Origin: Symbiodinium natans
Taxonomy: Eukaryota > Sar > Dinophyceae > Suessiales > Symbiodiniaceae
Reading direction: 5' to 3'
DNA: 64,000 bases
NCBI GenBank assembly: GCA_905221605.1
Contig: CAJNDS010001569.1
Location: 719,442-783,441 of the forward strand
Part shown: positions 22,046-33,097 of the stretch, piece after piece
Numbering within the stretch: position 1 is the first letter of the stretch
Layout of the letters: the number at the start of each line of letters is the position of its first letter
Notes under the pieces: model-generated
Told to the model about the DNA's origin: nothing
The model's input: only the letters and a program-made list of their open reading frames with translations
Database searches by the model: none
Translations under genes and position numbers: made by a program

Positions 22046-22372
22046 CCGTGAGGCCCTGGTAGGGTTTAGGGTTTAGGGTTTAGGGTTTAGGGTTTAGATT
22101 TTAGGGTTTAGGGTTTAGGGTTTAGGGTTTAGGGCTTAGGGTTTAGGGTTTAGGGTAGCTCAGAGGTACCCTTGTCCCTTTGTTTTGGTTGAGGCCCAAA
22201 TATTGCACTTATGGGCTTTTGGGGGGTTGGGGTTTTAAGGCTTTAGGGCGTTAGGTTGGGGATGTTCCACCTTATACTAACAGTCCTCAATAGGGATTAC
22301 AGTACCCGTGAGGCCCTGGTCAGAAGCGTCGGATCGTGCTTTTATCCAAAATCTTTGAGGTTTAGGGTTTTA
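21990..22372 (+). CDS. Two exon halves around a 15-bp direct repeat, unknown protein
   Basis: Left half ends ...CGIRSSSLPGREALV at ccgtgaggccctggt (22046-22060). A TTTAGGG array and half an M2 element follow; the same 15 bp reappear at 22306-22320 and the frame continues REALVRSVGSCFYPKS to a gag|gtttag-like end. Removing one repeat copy plus the insert restores one continuous frame. Confidence 0.4.
22062..22155. repeat. TTTAGGG array inside the direct-repeat-bounded insert
   Basis: About 13 units beginning immediately after the left copy of ccgtgaggccctggt. Confidence 0.9.
22258..22306. mobile_element. MITE family M2, left half only
   Basis: Ggggatgttccaccttatac..taacagtcctcaatagggattacagtac, cut at the family midpoint exactly where the right 15-bp direct repeat begins. 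Confidence 0.8.
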
Positions 22373-22860
22373 AGGTTCTAAGGTTTCAAGGTTTTAAGGT
22401 TTTAAGGGAAGGCTTTAAGGTTTTAGGGTTTAGGGTTTGGGTTTTAGGGGTTTCGGGTTTTAAGGTTTCAGGGTGCTACGGCTTTACGAGCTTTAGGAGT
22501 TTGAGGGGTTTAGCGTTTAGTTTGTGGGGATGCATGCTCAGTAGCAGCTGCGCTCGTCTTCTCGTGAGTTTGTTTCGGGGGAGGGGAGGGGTGCTCGGGG
22601 CCCCCCATTTTGGCAACATTTAAACCCGCATAATCCCAAATTAACGAAAGGCGAAACAAATTCCTAAACCCTAAACCCAACCCCTTATAAACACCCAGGA
22701 ACAGGGAAGTGTATAAGTTTTTGTGAGCCCCTGAACCGCAGTCGTACACCCCAAGCTTGCGTGTTGGTTTTGAGAACTGTTCAGGGCTTTAGGGTTTAAG
22801 GGTTTTAGTTCTTCAGGACTCAGGAAACCCTAGGGACCCAGTAACTCCCCGGAGCGCGAG

Positions 22861-22963
22861 GACCTCCAAAAGTCCACTGTCCAGCCGCTGGCAGCAGGCC
22901 CTGATGCTATTCAGGCGCTGCACCCGGGCCTTTGAATATGCTAATTGGACCATGGAACTCTGA
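22861..22963 (+). CDS. Exon with PPR-like helix, weak
   Basis: After gcgcgag| the frame reads TSKSPLSSRWQQALMLFRR and CTRAFEYANWTMEL then TGA. W-Q-Q-A-L-x-L-F is the helix signature of pentatricopeptide repeats as found in dinoflagellate proteins, but only one half-repeat is visible and another frame is also open. Confidence 0.3.
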
Positions 22964-23066
22964 ATCCCCCCATTCCAGCCTCTGCAGGGTTTAGGGTTTA
23001 GACTTTCGGGTTTCGGGTGGGCCTTTGGGATATTTTGTTTTACCCTAAACCCTAAACCCTAAAACC

Positions 23067-23178
23067 TCGGCTTAGGATCGTCGTTAGAAATATGGCTCTC
23101 AAAAGGTTTTCAAAGGCCCACGCCGTTGAGCTCTCAGGTGGCCATGCGGGCCTTGGGGCTCCTTTGTTTCAGGGGTTG
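23067..23178 (+). CDS. Exon-like island, unknown
   Basis: CCCTAAA units before and TTTAGGG units after. The frame reads VVRNMALKRFSKAHAVEL and SGGHAGLGAPLFQ. Confidence 0.35.
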
Positions 23179-23539
23179 TAGGGTTTAGGGTTTGGGGTTT
23201 GGGGTGTGGGGTGTGGGGTGTGGGGTGTGGGGTTTGAGGGCATAGGGCGTAAAGGTGTCAGTTCTCCGACTCATGGTGGTCTAGAACGGTTGGCACCCCA
23301 GCGCCAACGCCCTCTAAAGCGCGGAGAATACTGTACACGCAAGTACGTACCCTAGCAAGAAACTAAGCTTTTTGTTTGCTGAGAAGTATTCTAGACCCCA
23401 ATCACCCTAAACCCTAAGCCCTAAACCGTGAAACCCAACACCTGTTGAAACTTGAACCGCAGGACCGCTTCAGTAAAGCGAGTTCTGCCCGGCGCCGGTG
23501 GAATGCAGGGTATCAGGGTTTGGAATTTGGGAGCGTTTA

Positions 23540-23831
23540 GGGTTTTAGGGTTTTGGGGTTTGGGGGTTTGGGGGTTTGGGGGTTTGGGGGTTTTGGGGTT
23601 TTGGGGTTTGGGGAGTTTGGGGAGTTTGGGGTTTTGGGGTTTTGGGGTTTTGGGGTTTTGGGGGTTTTGGGGTTTTGGGGTTTTGGGGTTTTGGGGGTGG
23701 GGTTTTGGGGTTTTGGGGTTTTGGGGTTTTGGGGGTTTTTGGGGTTTTGGGGTTTTGGGGTTTTGGGGTTTTGGGGTTTTGGGGTTTTGGGGTTTTGGGG
23801 TTTTGGGGTTTTGGGGTTTTGGGGTTTTGGG
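23540..23831. repeat. (GGGGTTTT)n array, about 290 bp
   Basis: Some 35 tandem units, mostly GGGGTTTT with GGGGGTTT and GGGGTTT variants in the first 100 bp. The three WGFGVLGF-type open frames across it are artefacts. An M3 copy abuts its 3' end. Confidence 0.97.
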
Positions 23832-23902
23832 GGCTTACGAAAAGAGGGGACCCCTAATGTAGAACCCCAAAAAGTAGGATGCGCTTATAAACAGGACCCC
23901 GG
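23830..23902. mobile_element. MITE family M3 copy, 3' part degraded
   Basis: ggggcttacgaaaagagggg..acccctaatgtagaaccccaaa with the shared order of motifs, then lost. Confidence 0.65.
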
Positions 23903-24127
23903 GCTTTTGAGGTTTAGGGGTTTGGGGAAAGTGGTATTGGAGTTTGGGGTTTAGGGTTTGGGGTTTGCCTCCAGTACCCTAAACCCTAAACCCTAAACCC
24001 TTCTCCTTGACCTTATTCGCGCAGGGCCTTAACGATTCCCAACATCATCCCCCTAAACGTCCTGTAAACCTTCTTTTGTTTCTGCAGCCATCGGGGCGAT
24101 TGAGGAATATGAATATAGCTGTGTATG

Positions 24128-24330
24128 TATATATATATATATGTACATTGTATGGATGTATGTATACGTATGTGTGTATATATTTATATAATGTGCGTAT
24201 ATATGTATATACACACACATATACCGCAATTCATTATAGACTCCTTACTACAGTGCTCAACTGAAGTGTAATACGAATATATACCTATAGATAGATAGAC
24301 AGATAGCTAATGTGTATATATAGATAACCA
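24128..24330. repeat. TATA/TATG-rich tract
   Basis: AT-rich low-complexity sequence with gatagatagacagatag near the end. Confidence 0.9.
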
Positions 24331-24369
24331 CAAATCTTAACAGGAGTGTGAAGATTAGCACCAATCCAG

Positions 24370-25420
24370 GCATCGGGACGTCCGGAATCCCCAAAGACCC
24401 CTGCACACGGCGAGAGCAAGGCCAGACCCAGCTTGCTGCGGCCTACTGATCGCAGAATGCGAGCTTGGGCCCTGGCCTATGGCATGAACCCTAAACCCTA
24501 AGCCCTAAGCCCTAAACCCTAGGGTAACCCTAAAGCGAAGGGCTTCGGCTTGGGGCTCTCAGCCTTAAGCCACCTAAAGCCCAACCTCTTCGGTTTCCGG
24601 AGCCAAAAAAGAGGTTGGAGAGTTTCAGTCCTGAGGGGGACTCTAGGAAACAAAGGGGGGTGTCGTAGGTCACCTGAGGACGGCAGTGGTTCCCTACAGT
24701 AATCTACTGCTGCGAAACTCGAGAAAGGAAGACAAACATGCAGCGTGCCAACAGCTTTACGGTTCAACTGCGTTTAGGGGAGGTTTTACGGTAGGTTGGA
24801 GTCTAGTACAAAGGCTTTGACCAATATCAGATGTGAACTGCAGTCGGTCAAACTAGCAAGGTGGCTTAGCAGCAATAGCCGAGAGTCTCTGCTGATGTGC
24901 ATCTGCGCTATGAGGCAGAGAGGCTTGCAAACTGTGGAGGAGGACATCATGAAGAGGCAAGGGGTCACCCATCATTGAAGCTTCTTGCGGTGTTGGCTGT
25001 GGGCGTGCTGTCTCAGTTCGGCGTATTTGCGAGCTTAAAAACGGATCTTCGGGCTTAAGGTATTGGGGGCTTTGTCTAGGGGCTTCGTCTAGGATACCAA
25101 GGTTTAGGATTTAGGCTGTAGCGTATGGGGCTTACGGGCTCCATTCTCCACCTGTGTTTGCGAGATATGGCTCACTACTTGTAAGGTCACTTGGGCAGAG
25201 TCGTTCACCTTCCTCCAGTCCTCCAAGTTTTAGCAAACAACGCAAACAACACCGCAAACGACAATGCAACCAACAGCAGCGACAATCAACACACTCTCAC
25301 TCACGCTCATCACGACCCTGCGATCTCTCTCGTGTTACCGGTCCCCTCTCCCTCCTGCCGCTCACACAAAAAGGCCAGACTCTGCACCCTGAACCCAAAT
25401 GAATCCCCGACTCCCAAAAC
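24370..25420 (+). CDS. Series of coding-like islands, unknown gene(s)
   Basis: 24370-24485 (aatccag|gcatcg; RPESPKTPAHGESKARPS), 24815-24978 (tacaaag|gctttg; ALTNIRCELQSVKLARW ... QTVEEDIMKRQGVTHH, TGA; overlapping frame continues KLLAVLAVGVLSQFGVF, TM-like) and 25190-25400 (GRVVHLPPVLQVLANNAN then an Asn/Thr/His-rich stretch). All + strand. No family recognised and phases not linked. Confidence 0.35.
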
Positions 25421-25489
25421 CTAAACTGCGATGACTGTGATCCCTATCAACCCTAGATTTACTAAACCCCTCGAGCCTTAAAATCCCTG

Positions 25490-25690
25490 AACTAACCCTA
25501 AACCCCGAACCATGAACCCTAAACCCCAAACCCTAAACCCTGAACCCTAAACCCCAAACCCTGAACCCTAAATCCCAAACCCTAAACCCTGAACCCCAAA
25601 ACCCTAAACCCCAAACCCCAAACCCTACACCCTAAACCCCAAACCCCAAACCCTAAACCCTGAACCCCTAAACCCCAAACCCCAACCCCC
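25490..25690. repeat. CCCTAAA/CCCTGAA/CCCCAAA mixed array
   Basis: About 28 heptamer units with much sequence variation. A TTTAGGG-type array follows at 25795-25880. Island 25707-25765 between them reads LRDPSALEDEVLARALVC after gcgag|g. Confidence 0.9.
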
Positions 25691-25903
25691 TGAAGCTTCT
25701 GACCCGCGAGGCTTCGTGATCCTTCGGCCCTCGAGGATGAGGTGCTGGCCAGGGCCTTAGTTTGCGTGTTGCGAGGCTTAGGGCTTAACACTGGGGGTTT
25801 AGGGTTCAGGGTTTAGGGTTTAGGGATTGGGGTTTTGGGTTTTGAGTTTTGGGGTTCAGGGTTTAGGGTTTAGGGTTTTCGGCAGGTTTTTTTTTGGTGG
25901 GGT

Positions 25904-27080
25904 GGGGATGGGGGGGGGGGCAAAACTCACAAATTGAGTCCGCATTCCTTTCAGGAGACTGATGGAGGATCCTGAGAGGCAGTAGCCGGCAAGCATTGTG
26001 TTGCTGGTAAGGAACTTCAACTCTGTATCCCCCTGAAAAATTATTTTCTATTTTTGTTCATATAGAACCCAAGAGGATATTAAAAGTATTATGTTTATTA
26101 AGGTTCTAAGGGGAGTATAGAACTAAGTAACTAGAGTATGTAAACCGCAGAGTCGAGTGTCTCATTATGGACGACTTGGAGGTTCATGCTAATTAATAAA
26201 TGGCAGTCCGCAAGTAGGAAAACGATGGCTATCGCAGGTTAAAAGCTTGCTCCAGGTACTTGCAAAAAATCGTCTATCACTACGTATGAACCTTCTTGAA
26301 GGTTCATGCATGGCTTTTGCTTGACATCAGGGGTTTTGGGTGTGGGAGTCAGGGTTCGCCAGAAGATTCTCAAGTTTGTCGAGCTTGCAACTGTCGGACT
26401 CGTAGTTCGGACAGCGATCTGACAACTGATTGGCACCCCTGACTGGAAGGGTCTGGGGTTTAGGTTTTAGGGTGTAGGTTTAGGGTTGAAGCCCCAACGA
26501 CATGTCGCAACAAAGCAGGTGACTGCTACCGCTGTTGCCAATGACATTGTCGCACGCGCCCGAACCGCCAGCGACGCCAGGCATGGGGGTTTGCCACACT
26601 TTAGCTTGGACAAGCCGTAAACTTGTATCGCGGACATTGGAATGTTGTTAATGTGCCCCTATTGGGTTTAAGAGCACCTTATTTGGGAAAAGTTCCTAAC
26701 AAACTCGATCCTTGAACCCCAAGCCCAGTTCACAGGCTATGAGGTTTGTTCTGTTCTCTACATTTCATTGATGGTCCCTTTGATTAAGGTACCCTGATTC
26801 TTGGGGACCGGCTTATATGCACAACCTCAAAAGGGACCATCATATTGGGGTTCCCAAATAAGGTACCCCCAACATCGCAAGCCCCCATATTGACACCCAA
26901 CCTTATACATTGACACCTGACCTTATTTATAGGGTTCTTAAGGGAGGGGGGCGGGTTTAGGGTTCAGGGTTCAGGGCTTAGGGTGGCATTCAACAGCTCT
27001 GGGGCTTTGGGGCTTCAGAGTTTGTCTCTCAATTAGGAACCTTCAAAACTAAACATCTTGAACCCCAAATCGTGCTTTTT
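25904..27080 (+). CDS. Scattered coding-like islands, unknown
   Basis: 25957-25979 (cctttcag|g; RLMEDPER, GC donor), 26340-26412 (gtcag|g; RVRQKILKFVELATVG then stop) and 26490-26600 (QRHVATKQVTATAVAND). The rest is AT-rich intron-like sequence (26020-26330) and a repeat-like region (26640-26930) with 'aaggtaccctgattcttgggg' motifs. Weak support. Confidence 0.25.
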
Positions 27081-27109
27081 GCAAGCCCCGTAAACCCTAA
27101 ACCCCAGGC

Positions 27110-28535
27110 CTTACACTGTTACACCCACGTGAAAAAAAGTCGCCGAAGTCTCGCGGTCGCGCAGGTCGCGCCGGGGACGAGCCTGAGCCAAACACTTTCA
27201 GCGCTCTGACAAAGCCAATAGATTTCAGGATTGGCTTAAACCCTGAACCCTAAACCCTAAACCCTGAACCCTAAACCCTAAAGGTTTGGGGTTCACGGCT
27301 TCATCCCCCCAAAGCAGCAAACCCTCAATCCCAAACCACCTTACCTTAAATCTGAAACCCTCAACCATAAATAATGTCCTAAACTCCATATCCTCAGCCT
27401 TAAACCCGGAACCCTAGAACTTACCCTTAAATCGCAACCAACGGAAACCTAAATCCCTGAGACCAAGCAGAGCATCACAGGAGGTTCGCTGCGCACCAGC
27501 CATGGATCCAAAAAAGCAGGCTTCAGGGTTTAGGGTTTAGGGTGTAAGGTATAGGGTTAAGGGTTTGGGGTTCAGGGTTTAGAGTTTAGGGTTAAGGGTT
27601 GGGGTTTTGGGATTTACGTTCAGGCTCCATGGAGATTTGGCAGTTCTGGGTTGGTTTTCGGGGTATTTCATATTTTCATTATTTGGGTTTGTATCTAGAG
27701 GTTTATCAAAGGGTGTAAAGTCCAACTCAGAACTGTTACTAGCTGGTTATAACCTCACTTTGAGGCACTTCTCCCTACTTACCACTGCTCTTTCGTACGG
27801 TTTAAGGGTTTAGGGCCGCAGGTTGTTGGTGATTATGATTGGGGCTGCATGCCGCCGACCCACGACCACGCAGAGCGACAGGGAAACTGCATGCCTTTGC
27901 TCGGCTCTGAAAAGACGATGTTGCCCATGTTTGGTGGGCCCCTGCAGCACCAGAACCGAACGGTTCAGGGTTTGAGTACAAGCCATGAACCCTAAACCCT
28001 ACACCCCAAACCCTAAACCTTTGAGCCTGTAGCCTTCGGCGCCGGAGCCCTTTCGCAGCCCTGTTCCTAGAGTCCAAGCTAAACCTGGCGACAGCAAGCA
28101 TCAGGGCAAAAGGATGATATCCATAGCGACACGAAGGATAGGAGTAGGAAAGCCCATCCCAGGGGGCATTGCCCTCACAGCAAGCGCATCCCCACGCACA
28201 GCGAGTACGAGCACAGCTCCCCCTTGCGTGCGACTGCCATGACGGACGAGGCTTTCAGGGGAGAACTTTGATTTAGAGCCCAATGTTTCAGGTTTGCATT
28301 GATTTGCCTCGCAGATGAAATCCGCAAAGCCTTGCACCCAAACCTTTTTCTGGCTTCTTTTTGCGTCTACGGGCTGCAGGGTTCCCCTGCTTGAGTTGAG
28401 GATCTTCGGACGGATAGCCCGGCAAACCCCCAGACCCCAAACCCTAAGCCCAACACCCATTAGCAGACTGGCGGTGCAGGACGTCGACCGTCTAGCACAG
28501 GACTTTGCTGCAAAGGCCCCCTGGATGCAAAAACC
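27110..28535 (+). CDS. Series of coding-like islands, unknown gene(s)
   Basis: 27110-27239 (KKSPKSRGRAGRAGDEPE), 27430-27516 (RNQRKPKSLRPSRASQEV, aagcag|gcttca GC donor), 27830-27970 (GDYDWGCMPPTHDHAERQ), 28295-28380 (LADEIRKALHPNLFLASF) and 28465-28535 (RLAVQDVDRLAQDFAAKAPW, aaag|gcccc GC donor). A minus frame (28101-28460) is also open but overlaps two of them. Good codon pattern in several, no family recognised. Confidence 0.35.
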
Positions 28536-28928
28536 GGCTTGCAGCCGGATCCCTTCTTCATACTTCTGATACTAAATATTGAAAACCCCTTTGGGGCTGA
28601 GGGATTGGGGTTTGTCTGCAGTCCGAGGCTTCGACCGCAACTCCCCAACCTCCCCCTATGTCCACCTCACGCTTGAGCATACACCCTTGACCCTATACCG
28701 ACGAAGAACTGAGTGGGGAATGAGGGAATTCGGTGCCCTTTGTCCCCCTGCCCTTTAAGGGACTCTGTAGGCTACCTCATGCCCTCGTTCCCTACCAAGA
28801 ACCAGCAGGCAAAAACCCCAGTGGGTGCTGCCCCAAACCCTAAACCTGGCTCATGAGCCCTGTACCTTAAAGCCCTAAACCCTAAACCCCAATTGAACCC
28901 TAAGCCCAAAGTCTTAGGCCTTCAAAGG

Positions 28929-31700
28929 GCCATGTTTGGAGCAGTTTGTTGGTGAACTGCCGCATAGAACCTTCAAAAGCAGCCAAACACTGTGCAGTCG
29001 ATTTAGGGTTTAGGGTTTCAGGGCTTAGGGTTTAGGGTTTAGGGTTGCACTTGCAGGATCACAAGTTCTAGGGTTTAGCTCTCTGGCTTCGTGGAAATTG
29101 CTAGCCTTTGAACCCTTCCACTGCCTTCTGAGTCCAATTTCAATGGGGGCGAAACCCTAAACCCCAAACCTGAAACCCTAAACCCTAAACCTGAAACCCT
29201 AAACCCCAAAGCCCTAAACCTGAAAGCATAGAGAAGGTGACGCTGCATGCGCAGGCCACCCAGGACGCAGGGGTTCCAAGGCCCAGGGTCTCGAGGGCTT
29301 GCGGTTTAGGGGTCTGGGGTTCAAAGGGCCTGTAGGGTTTAGGGTTTAGGGTTTAAGGTTTAGGGTTTGGGGTTTAGGGTTTTGCGTTTAGGGTTTAGGG
29401 TTTAGGGTTTAGGGTTTAGGACGCATGAGAAGCCCCAAACCTCCTTCATTACGTATGCGAAAGGCCGTTGCAATACCCCAGACCTTAGGAACCTTGGCAA
29501 GCCAATAGAGGCTAGATAGAACCTTACAAAATCTGCGAGCCCTACAGGCCCTACAAACCCTACGAGCCCTTTAAGCCCTATCTTCACTTCAAAACCTTAC
29601 CTTGTAGACCCTACAAAGCCTGTAGACCCTAACCCTACAGACCACCTAGACCCTACAATCCCCAAAGCCGAGAAGAACGAAGGCCCAGAATTCAAGCCGT
29701 CTAACCCCCCCCCCCCCCAAAAAAAAAAATCAACAAAGAAGGCCTTTCAAACCTAGGTAGGCCCGTGGGATATTTTGCATTCTCCCTGATAGGAATTGCT
29801 TGCAGGGGTTTTTTCGAGGTGTTTAAGGGCAATCCTAGAAGCCCTGAAGCTTGAAAACCGAAGGATAGCGACTGCGAGGAGGAGGCGAGGGAAGAAGGGG
29901 CCGGTGGAGGTCCCATGATCACAGGCGCGTGCAGAGGGTCCGGGTTTAGGGTCAGCTTTAGGGTTTAGGGTTTAGGTTTCAGGGTTTAGGTTTTAGAGGT
30001 GTTAGGGGTTGAGGGGTAATCCCCTCCCCCTAGTATAAATACACCCCTAATACAAAAGATAAAACTCTGGCCCCAAAACCCGGTCCGGCAGTCGCCCTGT
30101 TTAATATCTCTACAGACTTAGAGGGCGGGGGAAGCCTGAAACCTATTAGGCCTAAAGCTTGAAACCTGCTCTACGACTGAGCCAGCAAGCTGGAAGGACT
30201 GTTTTTTGTTCGGACAAACGATAAGAGCCCCCAACCCCCCCCCCCCATTACTAGAAACCCTTTGGGTGCTTTGAAGGGCGGGGGAGGGGGAGCGTTCAGT
30301 ATTAGGAGGAAGGGATTAGGCGGCTTTCAGGAGTTAGGGGTTTGCGGGTTCAAGGCTTGTGGGGATTTAGGGCTGATGAATTAATTACTCGGATCCCAAA
30401 ACACTAAGACCCTGAAACCCTACGAAGTGGTATAGTTTCGGGTGGTGCTCTTGTCCACTGCCGGATGGTAGCTTCTTGTGCTTAAGAAGTATACACCATG
30501 GCTTACTTGGTATGCAAACTGATACCCCAACCCCCGACCCTAGATTCTAAACCCTCAACCCGAAACCTCAACAGCAACATGTTCGGCGGGGTTTAGGGTT
30601 TAGGGAACCAGTGACCGGGGTTGCAGAAGGCTTTGCCGGTTGCACACCTGTTTGGGACGATGCTTCGGCTTGAGTCTAGGACTTCTGGCTAGTTACATCG
30701 GCATTGTCAATCCCTCAACTGTACGTAATATGGGTATTTCCCGAAATAGGTACCAGGATTATGCCACCCTCTGACCCCCACCCTCTTGCCAAAACTACTG
30801 TGTAATCCTAAGCCCTACACAGTAAACATTACCATCCTTATCGAGGTACCCCCAAAGAACCCCTAGCCCTAGCTTCAGAAACCCCTTGTACAACAGAGAC
30901 CCAATGAGCGGCCATAGATTCAAGAGAGGCGCCCTATGGCACTGTATAACCCTGTAGGGGTTTTAGGATTCAGGGCTTATCATTCCAGACTAAACCCTAA
31001 ACCCTAAACCCTAAACCCTAAACCCTAAACCCTAAACCCTAAACCCTCTGCTGAGGCAGCTGCAAGTGCGGCGGCTGTCGTTTTCGGTTCCCCGCACAAC
31101 AGGCGAGGGCTTAGGCCTTAGAGGAATTGGCCAAAAGTGTCTGAAATTAGCCGGAAAAAAACCCGAAACCCACACCCCAAACCCGAAACCCTAAACCCTG
31201 AACCCTAAACCCCAACTTCCGGTTGTAGAAGAAGCGCTGTAGTTGTAGCAGCTGAAAAACATTCAAGCTAAGCCTTGCATCTTCTCTGTATGGAAAGACA
31301 AGAGCAGTTGGGTTAGGGAGTGTGTTCGGGAAGCGTAATGGTACAAATGCCCAAATGCCCTGATCCCTGCACTCCCTAGTAAGGAAAGCCCAATGGTCCT
31401 GAAGCCATGAACTTCTTGGGCTTAGGCCCTAAACCCAAAAACCCTAAAGCCTTAGGCCCTAAGCTCCAAAACCCCCAAGCCCTAAACCCTTAGCGTCCTT
31501 GCAAGACTGACATCCTCAATGCAGGGTTCAGGGTTCAGGGTTTAGCGTTTTGATTTCGGGCTTAAGGTGTTGCCTTTCCAGCTCAGATTGGGTTGAGGAG
31601 CGAGAAGGGCTTTACGACGCTCAGTCAGGCGCCTGGGAAGGCCCCTGGTCCCGGCGAACACGGGGGCCCGGGGTTCTTTCGGGGCATGAATTCTGGGGGC
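28929..31700 (+). CDS. Scattered coding-like islands, unknown
   Basis: 28929-29000 (PCLEQFVGELPHRTFKSS), 29228-29308 (IEKVTLHAQATQDAGVPR), 29848-29945 (PKDSDCEEEAREEGAGGG), 31050-31110 (SAEAAASAAAVVFGSPHN, acaacag|gcgagg GC donor), 31236-31316 (QLKNIQAKPCIFSVWKDK) and 31567-31700 (SDWVEEREGLYDAQSGAW). 29310-29420 and 29945-30000 are TTTAGGG-like. 30000-30560 shows no gene. Confidence 0.3.
29756..29838. repeat. Dispersed repeat shared with 18915-19010
   Basis: taggcccgtgggatattttg..cattctccc ... gggttttttcgaggtgttta..agggcaatcc versus taggctcttgggatatctca..cattttcc ... gggtgtttcgagggccatcc. Related fragments occur near 23020 and 27650. Confidence 0.6.
31000..31050. repeat. CCCTAAA array
   Basis: Seven units directly before the Ala-rich island at 31050. 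Confidence 0.9.
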
Positions 31701-31703
31701 CCT

Positions 31704-31846
31704 GCAAGAGAGAGAGGAGAGAGAGGAGAGAGGGGGAGAGAGAGGAGAGAGAGGAGAGAGAGGAGAGAGGGGAGAGAGAGGAGAGAGGGGAGAGAGAGGA
31801 GAGAGAGGAGAGAGAGGAGAGATACAGAGAGACAGAGAGACAGAGA
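31704..31846. repeat. (GAGAGAG)n purine tract
   Basis: Purine-only AG repeats with a 7-9 bp period (gagagagg). The RERRERGE and SPLSPLS open frames over it are low-complexity artefacts, although the preceding 130 bp look coding. Confidence 0.9.
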
Positions 31847-32129
31847 GCAAGTTCAAGCCAGAGCGCTCAAAAGCCCTAAAGCCTGAACCCCCTCAACCCT
31901 GCACATGAAATCCGCAACACCCTCAAAGCCCTAAACAGCTAAATCCTATACCTGAAGCCCCAATCCTGAAGCCTAAGCCACGACTGAACTCAGACAGCCC
32001 AAACACCCCCAAGCCACCTGCCCTGAAACCGCCAATCCCGAAACCACCAACATTCTTAGGTGGCCTTGGGATTTCGCTTGTTGTTCCTAAACCCTAAACC
32101 CTAAACCCTAAACCCTAAACCTTTATTGG

Positions 32130-32236
32130 TTTAAGAGGGTCTTCAGCCAGCATTTGCCAGGTACGGCCCCAGGGCTCCTCGGGCAAGCTGGACATGGCGA
32201 ACTGCGACTTGGACAGCCGAAAACCTCTCTTGTTGG
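32130..32236 (+). CDS. Exon-like island between opposed telomere arrays
   Basis: CCCTAAA units at 32090-32125, TTTAGGG array at 32236-32300. The best frame reads SSASICQVRPQGSSGKLD then MANCDLDSRKPLLL; another frame is open. Confidence 0.35.
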
Positions 32237-32570
32237 GTTTAGGGTTTAGGGTTTAGGGTTTAGGGTTTAGGGTTTAGGGTTTAGGGTTTAGGGTTTATAT
32301 AGGGAGTTAGGGTTTTAGAGTTCAGGGTTTTAGGGTTCTTGGATCAGGGTTCGTCTGTAGGGCGGAGCTTTGAAAGCCCTTGAAGGTTCAGGGTTTAGGG
32401 TTCAGGGTTTAGGGTTTAGGGTTTAGGGTTTGCCAAGTTTACAAAACAAAGCATAGCAAGTAGGGCGGCGTGCGCACTTACTATGGTTACCCTACTTGCA
32501 AACCTCACTTCTGGCCACGCATGGGCTTCTAAGCAGTCGCGAAGAGCTCAGGTTTAAATCGCCCCAGAAC

Positions 32571-32921
32571 ATGGCTCAATCCTCCACCAACTTCGTAGCT
32601 GATTTCCCAGAATTCACAGCCAAACAAGGACTGACGGTATGAAAGCCCTACTGCTGGAAGCTAAGAGTTTCATACCAAGCTGGGAACGAGCGGGACTCTC
32701 CCGCGTCGCCCTAGAACAAGAATGAGATCATCCGGAGCAGCGCATCATTGCAAGAAGCTGTCGCAAAGAGTACAAAGAAGACCCTGTTGTCACGACACTT
32801 GTTCGGCCCTATTTGTAAAGCTCTGTCGGTGAACACCTCGGGAGCAAAGGCAAATTATCGTGACAGTGCCGCACTGCACCTCACGAATCGTTGCCACAAT
32901 GTGCCACATATGTTCGGCTAG
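32571..32921 (+). CDS. Coding-like block with overlapping open frames, possibly broken
   Basis: ATG exon 32571-32636 (MAQSSTNFVADFPEFTAK, acg|gtatga donor) is followed by an ATG frame at 32639 (MKALLLEAKSFIPSWERAG) that hits TGA at about 32723 but continues open as EQRIIARSCRKEYKEDPV. A third frame (NEIIRSSASLQEAVAKST) runs 66 codons to TAG 32919-32921. Either a short intron or an in-frame stop in a decayed copy explains this. Confidence 0.35.
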
Positions 32922-32929
32922 CCCTCAAT

Positions 32930-33095
32930 ACCATGAACCCTGAAGCCTAAACCATTATAATATTAAACCCTAAACCATGGAACCTTAAACCACTATAATA
33001 TATCCCCTGAGCCATTATAAATAAACCATTATCATTATAATGTCAAACCTAAACTTTGTAATACTATCCCTAAACCTATGAACCCTGCAACCCTA
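32930..33095. other. AT-rich stretch with 'cattataat' repeats
   Basis: Several accattataata/aaccactataatat motifs interleaved with CCCTAAA-like units. No coding signal. Confidence 0.5.
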
Positions 33096-33097
33096 GA

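Noticed and set aside
23452-23862. Three Gly/Trp/Phe-rich ORFs (WGFGVLGF repeats)
   Set aside because: All three frames of a (GGGGTTTT)n array are open because the unit contains no stop; this is a composition artefact.
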